Part shown: piece after piece, positions 48,351-60,334 of the stretch
Numbering within the stretch: the first letter of the stretch is position 1
How the letters are laid out: every line of letters begins with the position of its first letter
Assembly: GCF_020921035.1 (NCBI RefSeq)
Contig: NC_063160.1
Location: 950,501 to 1,014,500 of the forward strand
DNA length: 64,000 bases
Origin: Rhodamnia argentea
Taxonomy: Eukaryota > Streptophyta > Magnoliopsida > Myrtales > Myrtaceae
Direction of reading: 5' to 3'
Notes under the pieces: model-generated
The model's database searches: none
Told to the model about the DNA's origin: nothing
The model's input: the letters and a program-made list of their open reading frames with translations, nothing else
Program-made: the position numbers and the translations under genes

Positions 48351-49808
48351 TCTATCTTGCCGTGGAAGCCAAAAACTACTGGACTAAAAAAATTTCTAAC
48401 TTTTATTTGTTCTCCTTGGTACATATGAATATAGGTTCATTATGAAAATAAGAAGACAATGTCCATGATGCTGTAATTAAGCTCTTTTATCCTTTTATAT
48501 GTAGTGTGAGATTGTAAGTTGGAATTGTGGGAAAAGCCCATTAAAAATTGACCTTCACAAATACAGACAGTATGATGTGGAAATACTAAAGAGCCGAGAG
48601 CAAATGAAGCAATTGCATAAAGTTATTGACTCAAAATTAGAAACATAGGATTCCATTCTTGCAAAATGATATTCGGGAAGATGTCATCCTACCTAATCAA
48701 TCAGCCAATCATTGTTTTTCGACTAGAAGACCGAGAGCTACCTATCGAGACTTTGGGCTTTCCGGACACATACTTCAGGAGATGGAAAAAAAAAAAAAAA
48801 TCAAGGACTTGACAAATTGTAACTGATTTTGTTTAGACCTTGCTCTCAATTTGATGAATTTCCAATTTGAACCTATTTTATCTCCTGCTAATTTCTTTTT
48901 CTATATCTTCGTAACGCATTATTAATGTTCACAAAATTTCATTCGTATTTCAATTAGAATCGTTGGTTCGGATCAAATCATATATAATATTTTCCTGTGA
49001 ACTTTTTAAGATGCCTTGTGATGAAAAGATGATAACTCACCAGTAAAATCTCTTAATTAACTCATGCCCTCTTTCTTTTATTTATTGGGGTTGACAGGTG
49101 ATTCTTTTAGCAATTTGGAATCGGATGAAATTTCTCTGAATAAAATGTGTGGTTTGAGTTAAAATATAGTGTAGGCCAAACCACGAACAAGCCTAGCACA
49201 ATTGACCACGAGGGTGACCCTTCTTCAATGAGATGACAGTCGAAACAGCCAACATGAAGAATAGTCCATTGCGATTTTTGATTTTTTGTCTTGATTTGAT
49301 TTTTACAATCCCAGTCATTAAATGATTTAGAAAATTACAAGCCCACCTTGTTGATTTCTGATGGCTGTGGCCATCTTGTTCCCTTCGCTCTGCATCGCTT
49401 CTTAGGAAACAGAGAGCTCATGACTATGTCTATGCAAATGTGATTTTGTGGGGGATTGCAGGAAGTGTTTCTCGGTAAAACCATATCAGAATTAAATTTC
49501 GCACTCGGGGTTTCGATCGGTTTCGATTTGGGCTACTAAATTGCGGAGTTCATACTTGTGCAGATTGTGATGGGGACACACTTTGCCTAGTCCAAACAAA
49601 AACCCAAAATGTGAAAATGGATATGTATTCTAAAGCTTGCAAGAAGTACCAAAAGCAGATGGACGCCTCCCTTCTTCGGCCCATCGTTTTGTTGTCGGAG
49701 CGGACATGGGATAGATCATTTCTTCTGAATTCAGATCGTCTCTGTCAACCCTTCTGCAAGCGAAATCAATCTGTCATATCGGTAAATGTAGCAGCAATCG
49801 AACCATCG
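48350..49808. other. Duplicated spacer plus F-box 3' flank
   Basis: It is a diverged copy of 33100-34690, including the 'ACTCGCGGTCTATCTTGC' block at its left and the 'TCTAAAGCTTGCAAGAAGTA' block near 49630 (parent about 34515). It holds no gene on its own. Confidence 0.65.
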
Positions 49809-50966
49809 CTAAAGCGAATCGAGGCTCTCCACGACAGTGACCAAATGGCATCCTACCAGCAGTGAAAGATCTGCGTATTGGCCCGTGATTGGATTCCAAG
49901 AAACCCGATCTCCATCATCTATTTCCATCAGAAGCTCACCATTTCTCGTGAAGCCATCAAATCCTGCTACTGCTCCCCAAGGCTCAAAAGAATACAGCTT
50001 AGTCCAAGACTCAGGCACGCCGTACTCCCTCATAACCCAAACAGAACAGACAGAATGTGGTTCAGGATGCACAATTGCGTCCTTGAAACTAACCATCACA
50101 GCCAGCAAGTCATTTAATACTGCCACAGACATCACTGAAGTGACATCATGTGTGTGCGAAATCTCTTCCGGTGGAGCCATTTCATCAAACACCTCACCTG
50201 CAACATTGAACAATACTATTGATCGGTATCCACTCGGCGCCCCCAGGTCATCAAGCTTGAAAACAAACCAGTGCAGATTCCCATTCAGGTAGACCGGGCG
50301 TCTGTAGGCGAGTCTGTAGCCGCAGAAAGCAGGAACCTCACACTCCAAACTTCTCCAGGAATCTGTACTGAGCGAATAAATCCGGACTTGAGGCATTGTC
50401 CCACCAAGCCATCGATCGTTGTTATCTAAAAAATAGAGAATCCTCAGAATCTTATAGTCGTTCGACCTAGCGTCGAAGCCAAACCCTAGAGCTTCAGCAG
50501 TCGAAGGAAAGCGATGACGCGGACCGGGTCGTGGAACCGCCTTGTGCTTTCTGGTGAATAAATTCCACAAATACATCGTCCGACCACCGTCATTTCCAGA
50601 ATACTTTCTGGGATACTCTTTGACGCAGATGGAACCATTACACGAACCAACAAGACTGTAACGGTTGAGAGGATTAACGAACGGAATTTCGATTTGTGAG
50701 TGGGAAGGCAGAGCAAGAGGCAGATTGGGAAACAGAGAGCACGGCCTGTGGACAGGATGCCACAAATCTAGACGCAGGAGATACCGCTTGGAGGCATCGT
50801 GAGCGGAGTGGTTCAAGTGGAGGGCCACGAAACGTGGGTCATCGATGGTGGAACGCCATGATCGGGAAACGCACCTGAATCGGAGCAGAGATTCCACCGG
50901 CAGTCGCTTCAGGATCTCGACGAGGACGACGTCTTGAGGGAGCTTCGGGTCGGCGGAGGAACTCAT
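49809..50966 (-). CDS. F-box/FBA (type-1 F-box-associated) protein, intact copy
   Basis: A single-exon gene of 385 aa. The F-box is at residues about 7-42 ('LPQDVVLVEILKRLPVESLL', 'RFRCVSRSWRS'). The C-terminal FBA region (about 95-380) has 'LVGSCNGSICV', 'YLWNLFTRKHKAVPRPG', 'LGFGFDARSNDYKI' and 'YGVPESWTKLYSFEPWG'. Such proteins serve as substrate receptors in SCF ubiquitin ligases; the target here is unknown. The start ATG is at 50964-50966 and is followed by the conserved MSSS. A tandem G-box lies about 130 bp upstream. The gene is the unbroken counterpart of the split gene at 34690/46260 and lies in a duplicated block with a MnmG exon-1 copy. Confidence 0.93.
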   Translation of the reverse strand: MSSSADPKLPQDVVLVEILKRLPVESLLRFRCVSRSWRSTIDDPRFVALHLNHSAHDASKRYLLRLDLWHPVHRPCSLFPNLPLALPSHSQIEIPFVNPLNRYSLVGSCNGSICVKEYPRKYSGNDGGRTMYLWNLFTRKHKAVPRPGPRHRFPSTAEALGFGFDARSNDYKILRILYFLDNNDRWLGGTMPQVRIYSLSTDSWRSLECEVPAFCGYRLAYRRPVYLNGNLHWFVFKLDDLGAPSGYRSIVLFNVAGEVFDEMAPPEEISHTHDVTSVMSVAVLNDLLAVMVSFKDAIVHPEPHSVCSVWVMREYGVPESWTKLYSFEPWGAVAGFDGFTRNGELLMEIDDGDRVSWNPITGQYADLSLLVGCHLVTVVESLDSL

Positions 50967-51092
50967 GGCTTAGGATTTGAGAAGAAGAGTGAACATGAAC
51001 TGGAAATGAAAGGACCATAGAAAGCCTTCTCTGTTACGGTATTTGGGCCTATTGGCAGTCGCAGACTCGCAGTCCCCTTTACCTCCCTGTTT

Positions 51093-51113
51093 GCCACGTG
51101 ATAGCCACGTGAT
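51093..51113. promoter_or_regulatory. Tandem G-box (two CACGTG cores)
   Basis: The sequence GCCACGTGATAGCCACGTGA has two CACGTG cores 11 bp apart, about 130 bp upstream of the F-box start. It is conserved in position with the sites at 46391 and 60314. G-boxes are bound by bZIP and bHLH factors. Confidence 0.75.
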
Positions 51114-51685
51114 TCGTTTTCAGAGGTTAATTAAGTACAGTGCACAACTTGCATAACGCTCATAGCTTCGTTTTGAAATGCGATTATGCATCAAGGCGAG
51201 AGTCAGATTAGAATGGTAGCCTCTAAACTTGACGAACATCTCGTGGACATTAAGGATCTTTTACCATGACGTATCATCTTCTCTTAGATCAATTTTGATA
51301 AAGAGAACAAGTGCAGCAATCCATCTGGTTTTGTAGCATGATATCATGAATCATTCAAAACTACTATGAATTAAACATAGCGCAATCTTCAAAAATCTAT
51401 GAAGCAATACACGCAGCCATATGAACATGAGCATCCTCCTTTCCAAGAGCTAAGCCACCCCCAACAGAGCCAATGCTCCCGAATATCTGTGGATATTTGA
51501 CGATGCTTTCTGTGACCGAAGCATTACCCGACATGGCTTAAGATCCAAAAATCCATGATCTTTTCTAGGATATGAGTCAAGATCAAAAAATTCTTGATCT
51601 TTCCTTTGCTTTTTTTTTTGGCTAACCTCGCCACGGTTTCGCTTGGCATATAGCATATCTTGAGACAAGCCGCCATGGACATCTT
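51114..51685. other. Spacer between F-box promoter and STP 3' end
   Basis: No supported ORF. It includes the 3' flank of the hexose transporter gene. Confidence 0.4.
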
Positions 51686-53461
51686 TTATCCTTTGATGAC
51701 GTTGTCATCATCATTCTCGTCATCAATCATGTACCGCTTCCAGAACCAATGCTGCTTCCACACTCTGTCGACCATCGAGTCCACAGGCACGCCCTTCGTC
51801 TCAGGCAAGAGGAACAATGTAAAGAGCCCCATGACCAGGATCCACGCGGCGAAGAAGAAGAAGATGCCGGCCTTCATGTGGCACATCATCGACAGGAAGG
51901 CCTGCGCGATGATGAAGGTGCAAAGCATGTTGGAGCTCACCGCGCAGGCGAAACCGGCCGTCCTCGTCTCTAGAGGGAAGGTCTCGCTTGGAATCAGCCA
52001 CCCTAGCGGACCCCATGACCATGCGAATCCCATCACGTACACGCACACCAGCACCACCACGACTATCGCCTCCGTAGAGCTGAGAGACCCTGCTGGTTTC
52101 AGGTGTAGTAGCAAGAGCAATCCTATCACAGTCTGCAACAAGAAAGATAATTTAATGGATTAGAAAGTATCAAGGCATCAGATCAAACTCTCTCCTTCTC
52201 ATCGAACAGAAGTACCCAAGTTTGACATGATTTTGCGTTGATCGCGATTCAAGAATCATGCGAAGGCAACGGAAATTACCTGAGTGATGAACATCTGGAC
52301 ACAAGCCTCAAGGAGCAACATCCTCCGACCAGCCTTGTCCACCGTGTAAATCGACACTAACGTGCTGAAAACGTTCACGAGCCCGGTGATGACTGTCGAG
52401 AGCAGCGCCGCATTGTTACCGAACCCGACCGTTTGGAATAGAACTGGTGCATAGAACATGATCGCGTTGATCCCTGTGAATTGCTGGAACACCTGTAACA
52501 CTATGGCTATGACAAGAGGAGGCCTGCTTGATGCCCTCATGAGCTTGCGGAACGGGTTCTTCACTCGCCTTGCGGCGTCACTGGCGATAACAATCGAATC
52601 AAACTCGGCAGCAATGTTATCGGTGCCACGGATCCTCCTTAGGGTAGCCTTGCCTTGGTCGATCTGGTCGCGCTCGATGAGGCTAGTAGGGGTCTCACAT
52701 ATGGCGAATGAGCCCACAAGGAGGATAACGGCCGGGACACCGGCCAAGCCGAGAGAGATTCGCCACCCGTGAGGGTGAATGTTGGATGTGAAGTAGTTGA
52801 TAATGCCGGCAATAAGGATCCCAATTGTAATGAAGAGTTGGAAGCAAATGTTGAGAGCACCTCTGATTCTAGCAGGAGCTAATTCAGATAGAAACAGAGG
52901 CACTGCTTGATTACCGAATCCAACACCACAACCAAGGATGATTCTGCCAAAGACGACCATGGTAAGATTGACACCGCCCGCTTGGAGTGCAACCCCCGCG
53001 ACGAAGAAGAAGGACCCAATTTGCAATGTCGTCCTTCGGCCGAATTTGGAACACACCTTTGAGGCTACAAAGCTGGCTACGAGAGCAGCTATGTACAAAG
53101 AAGATGTGAACAGCTGGAGGTACTCGTTGTCGTATTTACAATAGTTGTCCTCGTGGGCACGCTTCTTTTTCTCGTAAACATCCGGGAAGAATTTTATCAA
53201 GAAGTCATCCATGGCGGTCACTCCACCTGAAATTGAATAAATCCACATAAACATTGTGAAAAAGTTAGTAATGTTACAATGGCTATCTTTCCATCATATC
53301 AATCTTACAAAAAATTTCCACATTCTACCTGAAATTCCAATGTCATATCCAAATAGCAATCCTCCAAAGGCCGAGATAATCACACATAGAATGACGTAGA
53401 AAGTTATCTTCCCGTCATGCTCGGGCATATGGCCGCCATGGCTTGTGACGACAGCTGGCAT
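51686..53461 (-). CDS. Sugar transport protein (STP/hexose carrier), H+ symporter
   Basis: Three exons: 53329-53461, 52280-53226 and 51686-52132. They sum to 1527 nt, 508 aa, with phases consistent and GT-AG introns. The start MPAVVTSHGG is typical of STPs. The first segment with 'GGLLFGYDIGISGGVT' is followed by 'FGRRTTLQIGS', 'GRIILGCGVGFGNQAVPLFL', 'LAPARIRGALN', 'QQFTGINAIMFYAPVLF', 'DKAGRRMLLL', 'WGPLGWLIPSETFPLETR' and 'LPETKGVPVD'. These are the landmarks of the major facilitator sugar porter family. Twelve membrane segments are expected. The role is uptake of apoplastic hexose across the plasma membrane with protons. It looks like the STP10/HEX6 group, but the exact subtype and substrate are not settled. 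No defect seen. Confidence 0.95.
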
Positions 53462-53563
53462 TTTCTCTAGCTTTGTTGTTGGGTGAAAAAGAAAGACAGA
53501 GGGTAGGATTGAAGAGATTTCGATTTTATCTGAATATGAAATCTTTACTCGCATTGGATGGGG

Positions 53564-53571
53564 TATTTATA
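53564..53571 (-). promoter_or_regulatory. TATA box of the STP gene
   Basis: TATAAATA on the minus strand, about 105 bp upstream of the ATG. That is a fitting distance for a short 5' UTR. Confidence 0.6.
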
Positions 53572-55142
53572 ACATGTCAAGAAGGCCGGGACAACCTATA
53601 TGAAGATCAAATGACAGCTAATTGGGATTTGATAATGACGTGGTTTTGCTGTTAACTAAAAGTGGATAAAAGAATCATCCCTTAAGTGTCGGGCTTTTTA
53701 TGATTCGTCCTTGTCAACTTGACCAGATTTTGCAGGTTAGTTTCACCCTGGAGAGACTTAATCATCGCAGAAGAGGATTAGGATGTTCAACAAAAATGCT
53801 AAAATGAGAAACTAGTCGTACATGGGGATGAAAGGTTGCTTTGACAGCGAAGTGCGCATTCATCTTTTGGTGGAGCTTTCCATGAGAAGAAAGAGTTCAT
53901 TGTCTAATTAATTGTAGACTGGATTAACCCTTGAATGTATAAACAGAAATAAAACTCGAATTACACATAAACCAAAAGTTTTTTTTTCTAACCTTTAATT
54001 CAAAATTGGCTTGCAATTAAGACGAACTAATGATGGCCGTGATTGTTTTCTAAAAGGTTTAAGTCCAGGGATAGATTTGCATGTCGATAATAGAGCTTAT
54101 TACTAAATAAAAGCTGGTAAGTTCGTTTAGAAAACTGATAATTTCTCAAATGACCGGATCCAGTCCCAATTATACTTGAAAATTTTATGGTTGATCATCA
54201 ACCATAAAATTTTACTTTAATCACAAATTTGCCCTCATTAATCATTTGTAAAAAAATTTCTTGTTGACAACCGATAAATGGAAAACTTCCAATCACGAGC
54301 TATTCGAGTGCAAGCTCTCCAACCGCAAGAGATGGAACATTCCCAAGCATGAGAGATCGAAGGCCGAGCGTAAAATCACTAAGGCCAATTTTGGCGGAAG
54401 GTTAATGAAGGTAGATTTAGGATCCAAGTAAAAGTTGGTGATTTTTTATGAGAAAAAAATTAGAGTAAAATTGAAAATGGACCTAATGCTGGGATTTTTC
54501 TTATAAAGTTGAGGTTTTTCATGAGAAAAAAATTATGGTAGAATTAATACTCAACCTAAAGTTGAGGGTTTTTTATGGTACCAAAAAAAAAAGTTTCTAG
54601 TAGAATTGAGACTGTCCCTAAAGTTTGAGAGTTTTTATGAGACAAAAGGTAGAATTGAGGCAAGACTTAAAATTGGAGATTTTTTTGAGAGTATCGGGCC
54701 CGTAAAAAGTGCCATCCAAGAACAAAAACGAATCATTGACGCCTATTCGGATATTTCTCTATCGTTTTGAGAAGTGCCATCCAGATCAGGAGGACACACT
54801 CCACATCTAGAGGCGCCTCAGGCCGGTGAAGATGGTCTCAACCATGATGTTTCGGAGCTTGTGCCGCCATATCAAGATTTGTCTACGGTGATGCGCTCAA
54901 CTATGCAGCAAGTTGCCATGAGCTTGTGACTCAAATCAAAGCGAACCATCATTTCAGTTAGGGTCTAGAATGTGGGTTGGATCTCAGGTCGGGTTTTATA
55001 GATGTATAGCATCGTGTTCGCATCGGTTTGGGTTTTGGTTGAAGTTCGAAACGAGCTGGCCTATTACCACCTCTAATTACTGGCCATGGACGTTCATGCC
55101 CAGGAGTATGATCAATTTTTTTCTTTTCACAAACTAGCATCA
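53572..55142. other. Spacer with short degenerate tandem repeats
   Basis: 54420-54690 shows four or five weak repeats of 'AAAGTTGAGGGTTTTTTATG' plus 'AGAAAAAAATT'. No coding region is supported elsewhere here. Confidence 0.4.
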
Positions 55143-55700
55143 TCAAGTAAAGAAGTAGGAGCATGATCTGTTTTTTTCACTAACTAGCATCATCAGGTAG
55201 GGATGCTCAAGTGAATGCCCTGTAACCATGCGAGCAGTGTATGCGTCAACAAACCGATGATCCGGAAGCGAACTCAAAACCTCCTTGTGCTTTCTAGTGA
55301 ATAAATTCCACAAAAAATATCGTTTGATTGCGAACTTCAGCATTAGCATCAGCAACACAGATCAATCCATCGCACGAACCTAGGCCACCACAAGTGCCCA
55401 TAGGGGTAATGAATGGAACTTCGATTTCTGTCTGAGAAGCCGGAGTATGAACTTATCTACACAGAGAATTGCGAGAAATGTACTAAAAAATCTCTGAGAA
55501 GGACACACCACTTCATACCATTAAGAGCGTATTGCTTCAAGTGCATGGCCGCGAAGGTAGGATCTTCGATAGTGCAACGTCACGATTTGGAGACACATTA
55601 GAATCTCATAAGAGGCTTCACCAGCAATCTCTTGAGAATTTCGAGGACCACCTCACGAGGGAGGTTCTTCTCCGGCCTTGTAGTCAATGGAGCAAGGCGA
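55143..55700 (-). pseudogene. Decayed F-box/FBA gene
   Basis: The N-terminal reading near 55600-55680 gives 'NLPREVVLEILKRL' then 'RF.CVSKS' with stops. Further down (55250-55320) is 'FLWNLFTRKHKEVLSSLPDH', the FBA start. Large parts between them are missing. It is more diverged than the other copies, so it is an older duplicate. Confidence 0.72.
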
Positions 55701-55834
55701 ATCTACGCAAAAAGCTCTTAAACCGAGATTGATTATGATCAAATTAAGAGTAATTTTGCGAGATCTTAATGTTCTGATTTCCAGGAAGAGGACTAAACAT
55801 TGCTCATCATTCTTAGTCTCTGTGTTGTCTGTCG

Positions 55835-56465
55835 AGAATACATTCTAGATGAAGTGCTTGACAAATCATTGAAGCAACTCGCCACAGTTAAATATTCACA
55901 ACGGAGCATTCTCACTCGAGTCTTGTTCTCTGCTCATTCAAGCCTTACAAGGCCAACTGTTATGGAGTCCAAGAGGAAGAAGGAGGGTAGATATCATCCC
56001 AATCCAACAATGACGGATTTACACAAGCAAAAATAGTTCTGTGGAAATTAGAAATCCTTTCACCCTTTTCGCTCATGAAAAGCAGAACTTATCTGCAATG
56101 TGCAGGCGTTAATAGGAAAGACTTTCATGTAATAAGGAAGCTTTACCAGTTTGAAGTACAATACCATTAAAGAAGACAAGCACTAACCTGCCATGTGATG
56201 CGAACAATTTTCAGTGTCGGGAGGAGAGTTTTTGCCCCCAAACCGCGCAGATGCAAGCGCCTCCTCCTACTACAATGACATCATGTTTCTCATCTACTGC
56301 ATCAATTGGATTATTCCATCCTGCCAATGATTCGATGATCATATCATCTCTAACTTAAGATATTCCTATGACTGCATTATTAGCTTGGCATTACCATTTG
56401 CTAAGTTAAAATAATATCACCGAAGATATGAAGTTAATGCAAGCCAAACTGGTACACCTATGACA
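55835..56465 (-). pseudogene. Copy of MnmG intron 2, exon 2 and start of intron 1
   Basis: It aligns with about 30930-31615. The exon-2 part (56190-56325) lacks about 20 bp that code for the glycine-rich FAD loop, and it has other changes, so it cannot be functional. The left edge falls just inside the intron next to exon 3. Confidence 0.85.
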
Positions 56466-56925
56466 AATTGACCTCAAAACTATTTTTTGATAAAAAAAAA
56501 AAAATTCCAAACTGGTATACCAGCGATAAAATTTACCACCTTAAAAAATCTCAAACCGGTACACATGTGATAAATTTATCATTCGTTAGTACCACGAAAA
56601 ACCCTAAACCGATACATCGGTAACAAACAGAGATAAAAACTCCAAACCGGTACACTCGTTAACTGTCACGTAATATCCAACTCAATAATTTGACGGTAAA
56701 ATTTAACGGAAAACCAACGGATGATAAAATTGTAATAATAGTATTAGTTTGGGGTAATTATCACAAGTGCACCAGTTAGGGATTTTTGGTGATAAAAAAA
56801 TGATTTGGGATACATTTGTCACATGTGTACTAGTTTAAGATTTTTTGTGATAAAAAAAAATAGTTTTCAGTAAATTTGTTGCAAGTATAGCAGTTTGAGA
56901 TTTTTCGTGATATTAACCCTTGAAT
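56450..56925. repeat. Foldback of short repeats ('AAACYGGTACAC' family)
   Basis: The left half repeats 'CAAACTGGTACAC...GATAAA' in one orientation. The right half carries the complement ('TACTAGTTTAAGATTTTTTG' type). The arms form an imperfect inverted repeat starting exactly where the MnmG copy ends. It resembles the right end of the element at 1-1335. Confidence 0.5.
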
Positions 56926-58388
56926 TTATATTGGTCAACGCTAAACGGGCACCTACTCCACTTCTCGAGACCAGTTGGGAGTTCTGCCCAGTACACTATA
57001 CTTGAGTATCATACAAAAGATGTACTCTTTTGCAAATTATTTCTTTCGCAAGTTTAATCTGTCCAGAGTTTTTATTGCAAAGTGCATACAGAAGTGTTTC
57101 TAGCGAGTATACGTAGTAAACATCCAAAATTCTTAAGGCAATAGGCAATTGATTTTTAGAAAAGCAAGCTCAACTAGCCGTCACAAAGTCAAAGTCAATC
57201 ATATTTATTCATAGCTTTTCTTGTGCATATTGCATATATTAAAGAGCACCCTACTCATCACCTCTTTTTATCTGTAAAGGCCATGCTATTTACTTTGTAC
57301 GCATTCTTCTCTATGCATGACACTTCTTTTCGCATGCTTCAAAGAATTCAAGCAAAGGGAAAGATTGTAAACGCACATCTCTGTCCTTTCATATTTATGG
57401 AAACATGCTATTCTTTATATGATTTCTTAAGTTTACTAACAAAAGCCATTTTTATGGATTGGTTGCATGTTCACCTCAAATGAGCATTGCTTCACGAATA
57501 GGACAATTTAGATAGAAGCCTAATTGGAATGTTTTAGAGAGCTTCGGCTTGGTGGACTCCGAGTGGGGATCGCTAAGGATGGCTTGGCCTATTCCCCAAC
57601 ACTTTTTAGCGGGTTTAGTGTTGGCTTATGTCCTATCGGCCTATCATTTTGGTCCTCTCGCTGTAAAGGACTGTCAAAAATACCTGACCCAAAATTTTCG
57701 GGGTTTTTCTTAGTTCTCCTATCGGCTGGGTAATAGGTAAAAAAAAAAAAAGGGTACTTAGTAGATTCGGTTCGGTTCGGTTCAAGCACCCGAACCAAAC
57801 CAAAACACATAAAACCAGACACACTCTTGCTTACAGAGAAGCCAAGCACTCCAAGAAAATCTGGTTCTAGAACGTCTGAAATCTGGCTTGATGATGTTGT
57901 CATGTTTTGTTTGTTTGTTTCCTAGTAAACACTTGTTCTAAGCTGTTTCTTTCCATCGAGAAAAAAAGTGGTATTTTGTGGAGGAGGCGACTACAAGCAT
58001 AGGAAAAACAAAGAAACAAGAAGCATAGGCAGGCCTACCTCATGGAAACACCGTTCCTAATATACGTGATTGAAGCACATACATGCATAGCATTCAAAAA
58101 GCTTTGTCAGTCTTTTCTGCATTGTCTAAAATCTGCTAGTAACGGCAATGCTGAAGTTGTAGATGCGGTCTTGAGAAGCATACGTTCACCGAAAATGAAA
58201 ATGCATTTTGAAGCTTGCAAGAAGTACAAAAAATAAAATAGCACCACCACATTTCCTCTGTTCATCATTTTGTGGCCATAGCATATGCGGACAAAACCAT
58301 TTCTTCGCGATTCAGACGTACCTTTCAACTTTTCTCCAAGTAGAATCTATCTTTCATATCGATAAATGTAGCAGCAACCGAGTCATAT
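56926..58388. other. Spacer and 3' flank of F-box gene
   Basis: No supported gene. 58195-58230 ('TTTGAAGCTTGCAAGAAGTA') matches the F-box 3' flanks of the other blocks. A GGTTCGG tract is at 57765-57785. Confidence 0.45.
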
Positions 58389-59528
58389 CTAAAGTTTAAC
58401 GAGGCTCTCTGCAATGGTGACCCAATCGCAAGTCTCCAATAATGGAAGATTTGTGAATTGTCTCGTGATCAGATTCCAAGAAAATGGTTCTCCACTATGT
58501 ATCTCCATCAGAAGCTCACCATTGCACGTGAAGCCACCAAATCCTATTACCATTCCGCGAGCCTCAAAATTGTACAGCTTAGTCCAAGACTTGGGCACGC
58601 CGTAGTCTCTCATAACCCAAATAGAACAAACGGATTGAGGTTTGGGGTCGGCATATGCATCCCCACAACGACTAGTGAACACAGCCAGCAAGTCACTCAA
58701 TACTGCCACAGACACTATTAATCTGCCACTGTCTTTCTGAATCTCTTCCGGCAGAGCTATTTCGTCAAACACCTCACCTGCCACATCGAACGAGACTATC
58801 AATCCGTCTGCACACTTACCCCACGGACCATCGAACTTGAATGCAAACGAGTGCAGCTTCCCATTGAAGAAGACCGCCGTTCTGTATCCGCAGAAAGCAG
58901 GAACCTCCCACTCCAAACTTCTCCAGGAATCTGTACTGAGTGAATAAATCTCGACTCGAGCCTTTGGCCCACCAAGGCATCCACCACTATCTTCTAAAAC
59001 ATAGAAAATCCTCACAATCTTATAGTCATTCGAGCCAGCGTCGAAGCCAAACCCTAAAACTCTATGAAGAGTCACCGCGGAAAGATATTGATGCTTCAGA
59101 CCGGATCGTGGAACCGCCTTGTGCTTTCTGGTGAATAAATTCCACAAATAAAACGTCTCACCAGGGCCATTTGTGGAAAATTCTCTGACGCAGATCAAGC
59201 CATTACACGAACCAACAAAACTGCACTGGTTGGCAGGATTACCAAATGGAATTTCGATTTGTGACTGGGAAGGCAGAGCAAGAGACACATTGGGAAACAG
59301 AGAGCACAGCCTCTGCACAGGATCGAACCGATGTAGACAGAGGAGATGCCAGTTGGAGGCATCAAGAGCGGAGTGGTTCAAGTGGAGGGCCACGAAACGA
59401 GGGTCGTCGATGGCGGAACGCCATGATCGGGAAACACACCTGAATCGGAGGAGAGATTCCACCGGCAATCGCTTCAGGATCTCGACGACGACGTCTTGAG
59501 GTATATTTGGGTCGTCGGAGGAACTCAT
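58389..59528 (-). CDS. F-box/FBA (type-1 F-box-associated) protein, second intact copy
   Basis: A single exon of 379 aa. The F-box is at about residues 7-42 ('IPQDVVVEILKRLPVESLLR'). The FBA region has 'FVGSCNGLICVREF', 'YLWNLFTRKHKAVPRSG', 'LGFGFDAGSNDYKIVRI', 'GEVFDEIALPEEI' and 'YGVPKSWTKLYNFEARG'. Its sequence around 59415-59425 contains the uninterrupted GCGGAACGC site into which the MULE jumped in the paralogue. It is the probable substrate receptor of an SCF ligase, target unknown. Its promoter is split: a 677-bp hAT-like element sits between the ATG and the double G-box, so its control may differ from that of the copy at 49809. Confidence 0.93.
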   Translation of the reverse strand: MSSSDDPNIPQDVVVEILKRLPVESLLRFRCVSRSWRSAIDDPRFVALHLNHSALDASNWHLLCLHRFDPVQRLCSLFPNVSLALPSQSQIEIPFGNPANQCSFVGSCNGLICVREFSTNGPGETFYLWNLFTRKHKAVPRSGLKHQYLSAVTLHRVLGFGFDAGSNDYKIVRIFYVLEDSGGCLGGPKARVEIYSLSTDSWRSLEWEVPAFCGYRTAVFFNGKLHSFAFKFDGPWGKCADGLIVSFDVAGEVFDEIALPEEIQKDSGRLIVSVAVLSDLLAVFTSRCGDAYADPKPQSVCSIWVMRDYGVPKSWTKLYNFEARGMVIGFGGFTCNGELLMEIHSGEPFSWNLITRQFTNLPLLETCDWVTIAESLVKL

Positions 59529-59609
59529 GGTTAGGGTTTGAGAAGAAGAGCGGAGGAAACGAAGGGAATCGTAGAAAGCTTTCTCTGTTTCAGTATTGGC
59601 CGTCGCAGT

Positions 59610-60286
59610 TAGGGGTGTGCAAACTGGACCGGACCGGCCCGGACCGGTCGGGTTGGTCCGGTCCTTGAGGTGGATGGTCCGGTCCCCGGTCCTAATAAAT
59701 GGGACCGGTGGTCGGGCGGTCCGGTCCTCGGGTTTCTTGTATTGGGACCGGACCTGCCCGGCCCCGACCCGACCGCCAATAATATATAATTATTTATATA
59801 TAAATATATACAATTGCAAAAAAAAAAATTGAAAACAAAACATAATAATAAAAGTCCATCGCCCATTTTTTTTCCCAACCTTGCACGGTCGCACTCTCCT
59901 CCTCAAGACTCTCTTTTTAGTTTTATTTTCCATCTTGTTTTTGGTCATCTTTTCTCTCTACAGGCTTTTTTGAATGCTGTTGGTGATGTTTTTATCATGT
60001 AATGGTTGGATTTGGTATTGAATTTGAACATTTTGGTCAAGTTCGTCGATCATAAAAGTCATAGCGAATTGCTATGTTTTTACCATGGTATAGTTTATTA
60101 AGTTGACTAGATTTTCAATAGTTAGCGGTCCCATCGGGGCGGGATCGAGACCGGACCAGGGCCGGTCCGGACCGGGACCGCCGATCCCGATCCGGTCCTT
60201 GGTCTCGAAAATATGGGGACCGGGACTACGATCCGGTCCCCGGTTCCATGCTGGGACCGGACCGGCCCGAACCATGCACACCCCTA
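59610..60286. mobile_element. Non-autonomous hAT-like element in an F-box promoter
   Basis: The ends are TAGGGGTGTGCA and TGCACACCCCTA (12-bp inverted repeat). Both subterminal regions are dense in GGACCGG/CCGGTCC. The flanking 8-mers, GTCGCAGT (59602-59609) and GTCGCCAT (60287-60294), match at six of eight positions, as for an aged hAT duplication. The other F-box promoters lack this insert. The internal 230 bp is AT-rich with no ORF. Confidence 0.8.
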
Positions 60287-60313
60287 GTCGCCATCCCCTA
60301 TACCTCTCTGTTT

Positions 60314-60334
60314 GCCACGTGATAACCACGTGAC
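60314..60334. promoter_or_regulatory. Tandem G-box, displaced by the hAT insert
   Basis: GCCACGTGATAACCACGTGA, the same double site as at 51093. Without the element it would lie about 110 bp upstream of the F-box ATG; now it is about 785 bp away. Confidence 0.75.
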
